From contig DBFCCI010000087.1 in assembly GCA_048380335.1 (NCBI GenBank), forward strand, positions 1 to 64,000: 64,000 nucleotides of DNA, read 5' to 3'. The notes under the pieces were generated by a model. That model saw only the letters and a list, made by a program, of their open reading frames with translations, was not told where the DNA came from and did not search any database. The DNA is from Lachnospira sp900551945. Lineage in GTDB: Bacteria; Bacillota; Clostridia; Lachnospirales; Lachnospiraceae. Of the stretch, positions 35,023-43,873 are shown piece after piece (position 1 is the first letter of the stretch; each line of letters begins with the position of its first letter). The position numbers were made by a program, and so were the translations under genes.

Positions 35023-35733
35023 ATGATGGAAACAAGTATGATGTATTATGATAATTCTAAGGAGGAGAATGTAAAAGTAAAAGAGCCTGAACTTCAGAAT
35101 AGTTTTGTAAATGAAATGCAGTTAGACCCTAAGTTTCAAGAGCTTATGATGATGTATCGCTGTGCAATTAGGGAAGTACAGACTAAGATGGAGGTGCTTA
35201 ATGATGAATTTCAGACAAGAAGAAAGCGCAATCCTATAGATACAATAAGGTCAAGAATAAAAAGCCCTTCAAGTATTTATGAAAAGCTTGAAAGGCGTGG
35301 CTTTGAAAAGTCATTATCATCAATAATGAATAACCTTAATGACGTTGCTGGTGTAAGAGTTGTGTGTCCATTTATAAGTGATATTTATGAAGTTGCTAAT
35401 ATGCTCACATCGCAAGACGATATTGAAGTAATGGAGGTTAAGGACTATATTAAAAATCCTAAAGCTAATGGATATAGAAGTCTTCATTATGTTATTATTG
35501 TGCCAATTTATCTTTCTTCTGGTAAGGAGTATATGAAAGTGGAAGTTCAGATTAGAACTATTGCAATGAATTTCTGGGCTAGTCTTGAACATCAAATGCA
35601 CTATAAGCATTTTGATAACAACGAAATTCCTGACGTAGTATCTGAGCTTACAAGATGTGCGGAAAATATTTATAATACCGATACACGCATGCAGGAAATC
35701 AGAGATAATATAATGCCTATGATACATAAATAA
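35023..35733 (+). CDS. small alarmone synthetase (RelA/SpoT synthetase domain)
   Basis: This 236-residue protein is a stand-alone (p)ppGpp synthetase of the RelQ/YjbM type. Only the synthetase domain is present. Motifs include IRSRIKSPSSIYEKLERRG (ATP binding), DVAGVRVVCPFISDIYEVAN, the acceptor loop NPKANGYRSLHYVIIVPI, EVQIRTIAMNFWASLEHQM and YKH. There is no HD hydrolase, TGS or ACT domain. The N-terminal 40 residues are longer than in Bacillus RelQ. GGAGG lies 9 bases before ATG 35023. It likely acts under stress such as cell-wall damage. Confidence 0.92.
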   Translation: MMETSMMYYDNSKEENVKVKEPELQNSFVNEMQLDPKFQELMMMYRCAIREVQTKMEVLNDEFQTRRKRNPIDTIRSRIKSPSSIYEKLERRGFEKSLSSIMNNLNDVAGVRVVCPFISDIYEVANMLTSQDDIEVMEVKDYIKNPKANGYRSLHYVIIVPIYLSSGKEYMKVEVQIRTIAMNFWASLEHQMHYKHFDNNEIPDVVSELTRCAENIYNTDTRMQEIRDNIMPMIHK

Positions 35734-36070
35734 GAATATTATTTTAAAGTATTTGAGAAAATGGAGTAATAGTGTCACTCATTGCTTGCCCAAGAAAATT
35801 ATTATTTAAAATTAAAAAAAAATTTAAAAAATGTTGTAGTTACAACAGAAACTTTTGAAAAAATGCAATATACTCTAACAGTACCGAGTTGATAAAACTA
35901 TGTAAAACCTAAGTGCTGTTAGGGATTGCATTTATTTTTTTATAAAGTGTATAAAAACGTAAATTTATGGTAATTATAAAGCTGTAACATATGTTTCATT
36001 TAACTTGCTATGGCGGACTGTAAATTTGGCTAATGATATAATATATAGACAGCACAGAAAGAGGAATGAT
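35734..36070. other. gene-free stretch with terminator and Rep-B-like fragment
   Basis: At about 35774-35794 the bases GTGTCACTCATTGCTTGCCC resemble the core of Rep-B, so this is probably a worn fragment. At 35860-35940 AAATGCAATATACTCTAACA pairs with TGTTAGGGATTGCATTT, followed by a T-rich run, and may end the alarmone synthetase transcript. No gene is seen before hcp. TATAAT near 36040 may belong to the hcp promoter, though no good -35 was found. Confidence 0.5.
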
Positions 36071-37663
36071 ATGGATAATAAGATGTTTTGTTTTCAGTGT
36101 GAACAGACAGCAGGGTGTAGCGGTTGTACAGGTAACGCAGGAGTTTGTGGAAAGAGTGCTAATACTGCAATACTTCAAGATGAATTAACAGGTGCGTTGA
36201 TATCACTTGCAAAGGCTTGTGGTAATAATGCAAAGACAGAAAATACAGATAGAATTATTATAGAAGGTCTGTTTACTACTATTACAAATGTCAATTTTAA
36301 TGACGAAACATTAAAAGAAATGATTGATAAGGTGCGTAAGGAAAAGGAAAAAATCGCTCCAGGTTGTAGTGTCTGTTCTTCAAAGTGTGGAAATACAGAT
36401 GAGTATGATATGAAAAATATTTGGAATGATAACGAAGATATACGTTCATTAAAGTCGCTTATACTTTTTGGAATAAGAGGTATGGCAGCATACGCATATC
36501 ATGCTATGGTATTAGGATATACAGATGAAAGCGTAAATAATTTCTTTTATAAGGCACTTTCAATTATAAGTTATGATTTAGGTATGCAGGATTTACTTCC
36601 AGTTGTATTAGAAACAGGAGAAGTTAATCTTAAATGTATGGAGTTGTTAGATAAAGCTAACACAACAAGTTATGGTACACCAGTTCCAACAAAGGTAAGC
36701 TTAACAGTAGAAAAAGGTCCATTTATTGTAATTACAGGACATGACCTTAAAGACTTACAACTTCTTCTTGAACAGACAAAGGATAAGGGAATTAATATTT
36801 ATACTCATGGTGAAATGCTTCCAGCACACGCTTATCCTGAACTTAAAAAGTATCCTCACCTTAAAGGAAACTTTGGAACAGCTTGGCAGAACCAGCAGAA
36901 AGAATTTGATAATATTCCTGGTGCGATACTTTATACAACAAATTGTCTTATGCCAGTAAAACAAAGTTATGCAGATAGAGTATTTACAACAGAAGTAGTA
37001 TCATATCCTGAAATGGTTCACATTGGAGAAGATAAAGATTTTACACCTGTAATTGAAAAGGCTCTTGAGCTTGGTGGATACAGTGAAGATGTTAAAAACA
37101 CAGGAATTAACGGTGGAGAATACGTTATGACTGGCTTTGCACATGGAACGGTGCTTGGTGTTGCAGATAAGGTTATTGAAGCTGTTAAAAATGGGGATAT
37201 AAGTCATTTCTTCCTTGTCGGTGGTTGTGACGGTGCAAGGACAGGAAGAAATTATTATACAGAATTTGTTAAGCAGACACCTAAGGATAGTATAATTCTT
37301 ACACTTGCCTGTGGAAAGTACAGATTTAACGATTTAGACCTCGGTACTATTGGTGGACTTCCACGAATTATGGATATGGGTCAGTGTAATGACGCATATA
37401 GTGCAATCAAGGTCGCAATAGCACTTTCAGAAGCATTTAATTGTGGTGTAAATGAGCTTCCGCTTTCAATGGTGCTTTCATGGTATGAGCAAAAAGCTGT
37501 ATGTATTCTTCTTACACTTTTGCACCTCGGAATTAAAAATATATACTTAGGCCCAACACTTCCGGCATTTATTTCGCCAAATGTGTTAAATTACCTTGTG
37601 GAAAACTATAACATTTCACTTATAAGCACACCAGAAGAAGATTTAAAGAAAATTCTTGGATAA
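36071..37663 (+). CDS. hcp: hybrid cluster protein (hydroxylamine reductase)
   Basis: Hcp (530 residues) carries an Fe-S cluster and a hybrid Fe-S-O cluster. It is best known as a nitric oxide reductase that protects anaerobes from nitrosative stress, and reduces hydroxylamine in vitro. The start is ATG 36071 behind GAGG. The N-terminal cysteines CFQCEQTAGCSGCTGNAGVC bind the first cluster. Hybrid-cluster ligands appear in CSVCSSKCG, FLVGGCDGARTG and LACGKYRFN. The length fits the shorter anaerobe class. It is followed by a DUF1858 gene and a ferredoxin gene. Confidence 0.94.
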   Translation: MDNKMFCFQCEQTAGCSGCTGNAGVCGKSANTAILQDELTGALISLAKACGNNAKTENTDRIIIEGLFTTITNVNFNDETLKEMIDKVRKEKEKIAPGCSVCSSKCGNTDEYDMKNIWNDNEDIRSLKSLILFGIRGMAAYAYHAMVLGYTDESVNNFFYKALSIISYDLGMQDLLPVVLETGEVNLKCMELLDKANTTSYGTPVPTKVSLTVEKGPFIVITGHDLKDLQLLLEQTKDKGINIYTHGEMLPAHAYPELKKYPHLKGNFGTAWQNQQKEFDNIPGAILYTTNCLMPVKQSYADRVFTTEVVSYPEMVHIGEDKDFTPVIEKALELGGYSEDVKNTGINGGEYVMTGFAHGTVLGVADKVIEAVKNGDISHFFLVGGCDGARTGRNYYTEFVKQTPKDSIILTLACGKYRFNDLDLGTIGGLPRIMDMGQCNDAYSAIKVAIALSEAFNCGVNELPLSMVLSWYEQKAVCILLTLLHLGIKNIYLGPTLPAFISPNVLNYLVENYNISLISTPEEDLKKILG

Positions 37664-37692
37664 TAAATTTTGAAATTGGAGGCTGGCAGACA

Positions 37693-37878
37693 ATGATGAT
37701 AACTAGAGATATGATTATTGGAGAAATTCTAGGGTTAAGACCAGATGCGTCAGAAATTCTTCTAAACAGTGGTATGCACTGTATCGGTTGTCCATCATCA
37801 CAGATGGAAACGTTAGAAGATGCTTGCAAGGTACATGGAATTTCTATTGAAGAAGTACTTGAAAAGCTTAATTCATAA
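37693..37878 (+). CDS. DUF1858 hybrid-cluster-associated redox protein
   Basis: This 61-residue protein has the DUF1858 pattern, ITRDMIIGEILGLRPDASEI followed by GMHCIGCPSSQMETLEDAC. The CxxC pair (HCIGC) suggests a redox disulfide or metal site. The family is often encoded next to hcp and is named as a hybrid-cluster-associated protein. It starts 29 bases after hcp behind TTGGAGG, clearly in the same operon. Confidence 0.9.
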   Translation: MMITRDMIIGEILGLRPDASEILLNSGMHCIGCPSSQMETLEDACKVHGISIEEVLEKLNS

Positions 37879-37953
37879 GATAATTGTATAATATGTGATA
37901 TTGTGGTAAGAAATTCATTATAAATTTAAAATAATTATTTTGGAGATTGTAAT

Positions 37954-38139
37954 ATGAAATATCATGTTAATGAGTTGTGTATCGGCTGTGGATTATGTGA
38001 GGCTGTCTGCCCTGATGTATTTTCAATAGGTGATAATGGCACAGCCGTAGCCATAGATAGTGATGTAACAGGAGAAGTTGTAAGTACAGCACAAGAAGCT
38101 AAAGAAGGCTGTCCTGTTGGGGCAATTGAAGAACAATAA
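37954..38139 (+). CDS. single-cluster [4Fe-4S] ferredoxin
   Basis: This 61-residue ferredoxin has CIGCGLCEAVCPDVF near the start and EGCPVGAI near the end, the four-Cys pattern for one [4Fe-4S] cluster: Cys9, Cys12, Cys15 and the distal Cys, with Cys19 extra. It has a TGGAG site. It follows hcp and the DUF1858 gene by 75 bases and is a likely electron donor to Hcp. That link is inferred from position. Confidence 0.9.
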   Translation: MKYHVNELCIGCGLCEAVCPDVFSIGDNGTAVAIDSDVTGEVVSTAQEAKEGCPVGAIEEQ

Positions 38140-38174
38140 TAATAAAAACTTTATTAATATTCTTAATTTAGGCG

Positions 38175-38216
38175 AATAATGAGCAAAGGTCTTGTATAAG
38201 ATTTTTGCTCATTATT
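38175..38216. terminator. hairpin after the ferredoxin gene
   Basis: AATAATGAGCAAA (38175-38187) and TTTGCTCATTATT (38204-38216) form a perfect 13-bp stem around a loop with a small inner TCTTGTATAAGA stem. It probably ends the hcp operon, although no T-run follows the stem directly. Confidence 0.65.
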
Positions 38217-38307
38217 GCGATAACTTGAAAAGCTTACAGAGTGTGTTTTTCATAGTTAGAATGTTAATAAGGTTTTTGTTTTTCTAGAAAGCCTTTAGAA
38301 CATATTT

Positions 38308-38691
38308 TTAAAAACATTCAATAAATGCTTTAGCTACATTACTAAATACACTATGCTTTTTCCAAACAAGAGCATAGTGTGTATTTATCGGCGGTTTTAG
38401 TGGAAGAAAGCATATATTGTCAGCAAGATTAGATGGGAGTAAATCTCTTGTTGTTAAAAAGTATCCTAAGTCGTTTAACACAAAATTTTCAGGATTGCCA
38501 TGAACGGTATTATATGTTGCTTTTATATCGAGCTTTTCAAGGTCGGTTTTTGCCCAATGAGCTATTTCTTGTTCTAACTCCATTAGTTGTTTTGAAAGTG
38601 AGGGTTGACTTATATGAAGGCTTTCTGCGGCTTTTGTGATGTTGCCTTCTCTAGCTACGGCTAGAAAATATTTTAAAACTCTTATATCCAT
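38308..38691 (-). pseudogene. LysR-family regulator with internal deletion
   Basis: The 127-residue frame opens with a complete LysR helix-turn-helix (MDIRVLKYFLAVAREGNITK, then AAESLHISQPSLSKQLMELE). At about residue 47 it jumps to a C-terminal piece of the effector domain (LNDLGYFLTTRDLL, LVWKKHSVFSNVAKAFIECF). A normal LysR protein has about 290 residues, so roughly 160 from the linker and first effector subdomain are lost, with the frame kept. DNA binding alone is possible, but signal sensing is not. An AAAGGA site precedes ATG 38691, so expression may continue. Confidence 0.8.
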
Positions 38692-39132
38692 AAATATTTC
38701 CTTTTTATTTAGTGAATAGCTTTTTTTATTCAAACAATAATTAGAATTATTATAAGTTATTTTATTTAAGATTGCAATTTATAAATTTATGGTTTGTTAG
38801 ATAAATCAACAACGTTTAAATATCAGTATTACATTATATGAAATAAACACATAAGTGAAAGTACAATTTAATAATTTATATGCCCTTGTCAAACAAATAT
38901 TAAATCGTTTTTTTATTGTGATTTATTGTTTTATATAATTTTAATATCTTTAGGTTTTAGCATATTTGGGAAGTGTGTGAAATATTCGTAAAAGCTATGG
39001 TAAATTATAACTTATAAGTATTTGTTATAATAAGATGTGATGATTATAATGTATTTGGATTTAATGTTGGGGCTTGTTTTAGTGGGATAAGTGTCAAGTT
39101 GAGTTCATAAATATTTAACGGGAGTGTGCTTT
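38692..39132. other. gene-free stretch with a degraded Rep-A copy
   Basis: These 441 bases between a LysR pseudogene and a MATE pseudogene contain no credible ORF. The segment 38819-38948 is a worn Rep-A copy (listed separately). The rest is AT-rich with no clear structure. A GGGAG site lies just before the MATE start. Confidence 0.6.
38819..38948. repeat. Rep-A element, degraded copy
   Basis: Matches to the copies at 21330 and 45026 include ATATCAGTA near the left end, AATAAACACATAAGTGAAAG, GTACAATTT, TATGCCCTTGTCAAACAAAT and a final AATATC. The terminal repeats are no longer good inverses, which suggests an old insertion. Confidence 0.55.
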
Positions 39133-40499
39133 ATGGATAAAGATAACAACAAGAAAAATTCAATGGATATGCTTAATGGCACTATATGGAATAAGCTTCC
39201 TAAGTTTGCATTGCCAATAGCAGCTACGGGTATTCTTGAACAGCTTTTTAATGCGTCTGATATTGCTATTGTAGGGCAGTTTACAGGAAGTAATAGTACG
39301 GTGTCTGTGGCAGCAGTTGGAGCAAATAGTCCAATTATAGGACTTATTGTTAATCTTTTTATAGGAATTGCGTTAGGAAGTAATGTTATTATTGCTAATT
39401 CGATTGGTAAAAATGATGTAAAAGCTGTTAAAAAAGCTGTTCATAGTTCGATAATAATGGCAGTTCTAGGCGGTATACTTGTGGCAATTATTGGAGAGCT
39501 TATGGTTGGTGGACTTTTAAATATGCTTAATGTTCCAGAAGATGTGCTTGATTTTGCAAAGCTTTATATAAGAATATATCTTATTGGCATGCCAGTTATT
39601 TTGCTTTATAATTTTGAAGCGGCGATTTTTAGAAGTATTGGTGATACAAAAGTGCCGTTGATTGCACTTGCATTTTCAGGTGTGTTAAATGTTATTCTTA
39701 ATCTTTTTTTTGTAATAGTGCTTAAAATGACTGTAAATGGAGTTGCTTTAGCCACAGTTATTTCAAATGCTGTTAGTGCGAGATTTTATTTGCTAAACTA
39801 TTAAAAACGGATAAGATTATACATATTGAGTTAAATCAGTTAAGATTAGATAAAATAAGTGTTATAAATATACTTAAAATTGGTCTGCCAGCAGGTATAC
39901 AAAGTGCAGTATTTGCAATTGCGAATATTGTTATACAAGCTTCAATTAACAGTCTTGGAACTGTAGTTATAGCCGCTTCAAGTGCCGCCTTTAACATTGA
40001 AGTGTTTGATTATGATGTACTTAATTCATTTAGTCAAGCTTGTACAACATTTGTGGGACAAAATTATGGTGCAGGTAATTTGAAAAGATGTAGAAGAACT
40101 CTTTTTATATGTCTTATAGAAGATGCTATTGCGTCAGCTTCAACTATTATATTAGTACTTTTTGCAGGAAGATTTTTACTGTCATTATTTAATAGTGACC
40201 CACAAGTAATTGAAATAGGTTATACACGACTTATTATGATATTTACAGCTTATATTTTTAGTATGCTCTATGAACTTATGTCTGGTTATCTTAGAGGGTT
40301 TGGAATATCTTTTGTTCCGGCTATACTTACGGTAATTGGTGTATGTGTTGTAAGAATTGTGTGGATATACACAGCATTTCCAGCAAATAGAACATTTAAA
40401 ACAATTATGATGGCATATCCGATTAGCTTGTCAGTTACGGCTGTGTTGATATTTATTGCATTGATAGTATATAGACCATCAAGAAGAATGGAAAAATAA
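39133..40499 (+). pseudogene. MATE-family efflux transporter, frameshifted
   Basis: Two frames together encode a complete MATE-type multidrug/sodium antiporter of about 455 residues. The first (39133-39804) holds the N half with WNKLPKFALPIAATGILEQL and ASDIAIVGQFTG. It stops early, after VISNAVSARFYLLNY. The sense continues in another frame from about 39783 (ILFAKLLKTDKI, then GLPAGIQSAVFAIANIVIQA) to 40499. A loss of one base (or gain of two) near 39780 explains this. No slippery heptamer is seen there, so it is a mutation or sequence error, not programmed frameshifting. The start is ATG 39133 after GGGAG. Confidence 0.85.
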
Positions 40500-40585
40500 C
40501 AACAATAAATAATCTGTTACAGTGTTGATTTTTTGTTTAATTATAAATATAATAAAATTATAATAGGTTAATGAAGGTTTTTATT

Positions 40586-40774
40586 ATGCTTATTGCAGTA
40601 AATCTTTTACAAAGACTTATTCCAATTTCACAATTTTATTTTCTTTTATTGGAAGCTAATAAACGTATGGAAGATAATCAAAATAGTAAAACAATTCCAT
40701 TGGCTTCGGTTATGAGTGCTTTAGGAATAGATGAGAGAGAGCTTTTGAATACGGAGAATATGGAAGGAGTGTAA
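40586..40774 (+). pseudogene. Phd/YefM-type antitoxin with internal deletion
   Basis: The 62-residue frame starts like a Firmicute Phd-type antitoxin (LIAVNLLQRLIPISQF). It continues with LLLEANKRMEDNQNSKTIPL and ASVMSALGIDERELLN, which matches the tail of such proteins, but the middle 45 or so residues, including the core Phd fold, are missing. An internal in-frame deletion is the simple reading. No toxin gene of the matching type follows; the next gene is HicB-like. Family assignment is from remembered patterns. Confidence 0.55.
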
Positions 40775-40776
40775 AA

Positions 40777-41091
40777 ATGTTAGCTATATATCCAGCTTGT
40801 TTTTTTAAGGGAAATAATGGTTATTCTGTTATATTTCCAGATTTGAATTATTTAGCTACACAAGGTGATGATTTAGAAGAAGCAATTAAAATGGCAGTTG
40901 ATTGCTTGGCAGGATATTTGTATTCATGTAAGCAGGATAAAGAAACAATTCCCGCACCATCGAATATAACAGATATAGATATTGCTAGTCTTTCAAAAGA
41001 ACTTTCAATTGATGATGTAGTAAAAGAAGCATTTGTTGATATGGTTAGTGTTGATGTTGAAAGTTATGGGAAAGAATATTTTAATAATTAA
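40777..41091 (+). CDS. HicB-family antitoxin-like protein, orphan
   Basis: This 104-residue protein has the HicB pattern: a partial RNase H-like fold with YPACFFKGNNGYSVIFPDLN, then ATQGDDLEEAIKMAVDCLAG, and a C-terminal tail. HicB antitoxins neutralise HicA, an mRNA interferase of about 60-80 residues, but no HicA gene lies on either side. The preceding ORF is a Phd remnant. Start and ribosome binding site (GGAAGGAG) are good. It is either a leftover antitoxin or has another role. Confidence 0.8.
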   Translation: MLAIYPACFFKGNNGYSVIFPDLNYLATQGDDLEEAIKMAVDCLAGYLYSCKQDKETIPAPSNITDIDIASLSKELSIDDVVKEAFVDMVSVDVESYGKEYFNN

Positions 41092-41181
41092 ATAATTTAA
41101 AATTTTGACATGAATTATTATAAATATTTTAAAGTGAAAGTATTATATATAGAATAATAAGAATATTTAGGAGAAAGTGAT

Positions 41182-41694
41182 ATGGGGGAATTGTTTCAGT
41201 ATTATTTTGAAAAAAATAATATATCTAGTATAGAGCCGTATTTATGTTCAAAAATGAAAGAATTAGTAGGACTTAGAAATAAAGCTGTGTCTGACAAGAA
41301 TATGTATGATTATGAAAAGAATTATGTATTACATGGAATGAAGGATGTCAATGAGGGGAGTTTAATGCAGATATATCCATCACCAGAATTCATGTATATA
41401 AGTCAACTTGAAGAAATTGAAAATATATGTAGAGTAATGCACTTTAAAACTATTTGTTTTTATAGACGAAAAAATCAATTTGAAGAAAAACGTGCTAATG
41501 CAAAATATATTAAAGAAATAATTTCTAAAGCAATAAGTTTTAATCCATATATAAGTTATGAAGAACTTGTTAAGCAAGATTTATCAATGGAGATTGAATT
41601 AGAACTGGAATATTTAATAGAAACCAATCAGTTGCAAAGTGTAAAAATTACGAAGTCGACAAAGTATGGTAATCGTAAATGGCGTTGGAAGTAA
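41182..41694 (+). CDS. hypothetical protein
   Basis: This 170-residue soluble protein starts at ATG 41182 behind an AGGAGAAAG site. It is rich in Lys, Glu, Tyr and Asn, with no membrane span or signal peptide. Features visible include YEKNYVLHGMKDVNEGSLMQ, a region FKTICFYRRKNQFEEKRANA and a basic end KSTKYGNRKWRWK. No family is recognised. The following small ORF is 21 bases downstream and may be co-expressed. Confidence 0.65.
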   Translation: MGELFQYYFEKNNISSIEPYLCSKMKELVGLRNKAVSDKNMYDYEKNYVLHGMKDVNEGSLMQIYPSPEFMYISQLEEIENICRVMHFKTICFYRRKNQFEEKRANAKYIKEIISKAISFNPYISYEELVKQDLSMEIELELEYLIETNQLQSVKITKSTKYGNRKWRWK

Positions 41695-41715
41695 AATAAT
41701 AAAGGAAATATAAAT

Positions 41716-42048
41716 ATGCAAAGAGTAATTGGAATTACTAAAGATAAATATATAGATACAGATTTGGATACGTTATTAATTCATTTTTCGGATACAAAAC
41801 AAGAGTCGTATGTTTATGAATATGACGTTCCAGAAGAATTTCCATATATAATTTTTCTTTCTAAAAAAGCAAATGCAAAATTTCCGTCATGGATAGAAAT
41901 AGTCAATCCTAAGGTTGTACTAGAAATAGATAATGCCCCACTCCCTGATTTGGGAGAGCTTGAATATAATGGGAATATATATACAATTAAAGAACTAATA
42001 TGTAAATTAATATTATATTGTATACATATAACAAATGTGGTATATTAA
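41716..42048 (+). CDS. hypothetical protein
   Basis: This 110-residue protein starts at ATG 41716 after AAAGGAAAT. The sequence is acidic, with VYEYDVPEEFPYIIFLSKKA and a Pro-rich NAPLPDLGELEYNG, ending in a short hydrophobic tail (LICKLILYCIHITNVVY). No family is recognised. Its position directly ahead of cobO (36 bases) means the cobalamin operon promoter may lie upstream of or within this small gene pair. Confidence 0.6.
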   Translation: MQRVIGITKDKYIDTDLDTLLIHFSDTKQESYVYEYDVPEEFPYIIFLSKKANAKFPSWIEIVNPKVVLEIDNAPLPDLGELEYNGNIYTIKELICKLILYCIHITNVVY

Positions 42049-42084
42049 CCTTACTAAAAATATTAATGTAAAGGATAAAAACAC

Positions 42085-42612
42085 ATGGAAAAAGGATTGG
42101 TTCATATATATTGTGGAGAAGGAAAGGGTAAAACTACTGCTGCCACTGGACTTGCTGTAAGATGTGCAGGTGCAGGAGGCAGCGTTTTGTGGTTTCAGTT
42201 CTTAAAAAGAGATACTTCAAGTGAGAGATTAAGTCTTGAAAAGCTTGACAATATTACACTTGTAAAAGGATATGATAAGATAAAGTTTACATTTGCAATG
42301 ACAGAAGAAGAAAAGTCCGAAGCTACAAAGTTTTATAATGATACATTAGAAGATATAAAAGAGCTTGTAAATACAGGTGATTACGATATGTTAGTGCTTG
42401 ATGAAACATTTGGCGCAATAAGTTCTGGAATATTGTCAGAAGACTTGATTATAGATTTTCTAAAAAATAAACCAGAAGGTCTTGAAGTTGTTATGACAGG
42501 CAGAGAGCCATCTGTTAATGTAATGGAATATGCAGATTATATATCTGAAATAAGAAAAATAAAACACCCTTTTGATAAAGGAATACAGTCAAGAAAAATG
42601 GTTGAGTATTAA
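42085..42612 (+). CDS. cobO: cob(I)yrinic acid a,c-diamide adenosyltransferase
   Basis: This 175-residue enzyme of the CobA/CobO/BtuR type transfers the adenosyl group of ATP to cobalt(I) in corrinoids. The P-loop YCGEGKGKTTAATGLAVRCA is at residues 9-28, and later motifs (VLWFQFLKRD, YDMLVLDETFGAISSG, EVVMTGREP) match the family. It opens a block of cobalamin genes on one strand. An AAAGGATAAA site precedes the ATG. Confidence 0.93.
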   Translation: MEKGLVHIYCGEGKGKTTAATGLAVRCAGAGGSVLWFQFLKRDTSSERLSLEKLDNITLVKGYDKIKFTFAMTEEEKSEATKFYNDTLEDIKELVNTGDYDMLVLDETFGAISSGILSEDLIIDFLKNKPEGLEVVMTGREPSVNVMEYADYISEIRKIKHPFDKGIQSRKMVEY

Positions 42613-42745
42613 ATTGTGTTGTTGCTTGTAATAGAAGTGCAAGAGTTTTGTATAAATTATATAGTAAGAGTTTTATGAGTAAGTAACAAAGAAATTGTTG
42701 TATTTGTGTAACTGTTGTTGAACGTAATTAAAGAACGAAAAAAAT

Positions 42746-43864
42746 ATGCAGAATAAAAATATAAAAGCTAATCAATTAAAAGAAAATGTAATATATACTG
42801 ATAAAGATTTACAAAAATATATTGAAGAAATCGGACATATTGATGAGAATATGTGTAATAGCGCAAGAAATAAATGGGATAATATAGGTAAGCCATTAAG
42901 GAGTCTTGGTCGCCTTGAAGAAATGGTTATTCAGCTTGCAGGAATTACAGGAAATCTTAATCCTACAGTAGATAAAAAGGCTGTCATTATATTTTGCGCA
43001 GATAATGGTGTTGTTAGTGAAGGTGTAACTCAGACAGGACAAGAAGTAACGGCAGTTGTTTCTACTAATTTTACAAAAGGCATTGCTACAATTAATTCAT
43101 TTGCGAGAGTGTTAGGGGCAGATGTATTCCCTGTAGATGTTGGTATTAATAAAGATATGTCATCAGTTAAAGGAATAATTAATAGAAAAGTGTCAATGGG
43201 TACTAAAGACATTTTAAAAGGTCAGGCAATGACAAGAAGTGAATGTATACAAGCTATTATTGCAGGAATTGAGATAGTACATACACTTAAGGACAAAGGT
43301 TATAACATGTTTATAACTGGTGAAATGGGTATTGGCAATACTACAACGTCAAGTGCAATTCTTTCAGTGCTTGAAGATATTCCGATTGAAAAAGTGACGG
43401 GCAAAGGAGCTGGACTAACAAAAAATGGAATAAATCACAAGATAGAAGTTATTAACACAGCTATTAAGGTTAATGCACCTAATAAAAATGATGTAATAGA
43501 CGTTATGGCAAAGCTTGGTGGATTTGATATCTGTGCGATTGCAGGAGCATTTCTTGGGGGAGCTATATATCATGTGCCTGTAATTATTGACGGTTTTATT
43601 TCAGCCGTTTCAGCTAATTGTGCGATACATCTTTCAAAGGTGTGTAGCGATTATATGTTTGCTTCTCATGTGTCAGCAGAACCAGCGGGGCAAATGGCAC
43701 TTAATGCGATAGGTAAAGTTGCGTATATTAATGCTGGAATGTGTCTTGGTGAGGGAACGGGAGCTGTACTTTTGGCACAGCTTTTTGACTATGCGCTTTC
43801 AGCTTATAATGAAACAGCGGATTTTGATAAGGCTGATTTTGGGCGTTATAAGTTATTAGATTAA
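42746..43864 (+). CDS. cobT: nicotinate-nucleotide-dimethylbenzimidazole phosphoribosyltransferase
   Basis: CobT (372 residues) makes the alpha-riboside phosphate of the lower ligand for the nucleotide loop. The family order is visible: WDNIGKPLRSLGRLEEMVIQ, ADNGVVSEGVTQTGQEVTAV, FITGEMGIGNTTTSSAIL, KVTGKGAGLTKNG and the final GMCLGEGTGAVLLAQLFDYA with the catalytic Glu region. The N-terminal 20 residues are an unusual Lys/Asn-rich extension. It has a weak site and follows cobO after 133 bases. Confidence 0.93.
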   Translation: MQNKNIKANQLKENVIYTDKDLQKYIEEIGHIDENMCNSARNKWDNIGKPLRSLGRLEEMVIQLAGITGNLNPTVDKKAVIIFCADNGVVSEGVTQTGQEVTAVVSTNFTKGIATINSFARVLGADVFPVDVGINKDMSSVKGIINRKVSMGTKDILKGQAMTRSECIQAIIAGIEIVHTLKDKGYNMFITGEMGIGNTTTSSAILSVLEDIPIEKVTGKGAGLTKNGINHKIEVINTAIKVNAPNKNDVIDVMAKLGGFDICAIAGAFLGGAIYHVPVIIDGFISAVSANCAIHLSKVCSDYMFASHVSAEPAGQMALNAIGKVAYINAGMCLGEGTGAVLLAQLFDYALSAYNETADFDKADFGRYKLLD

Positions 43865-43873
43865 GGGGTTACT

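Noticed and set aside
39775..39805. Possible programmed frameshift in the MATE gene
   Set aside because: No slippery heptamer, stimulatory structure or family precedent; mutation or sequence error is simpler.
42142..42148. GCCACTG, like part of a B12 box
   Set aside because: It lies inside the cobO coding sequence, in the P-loop region, with no riboswitch structure around it.
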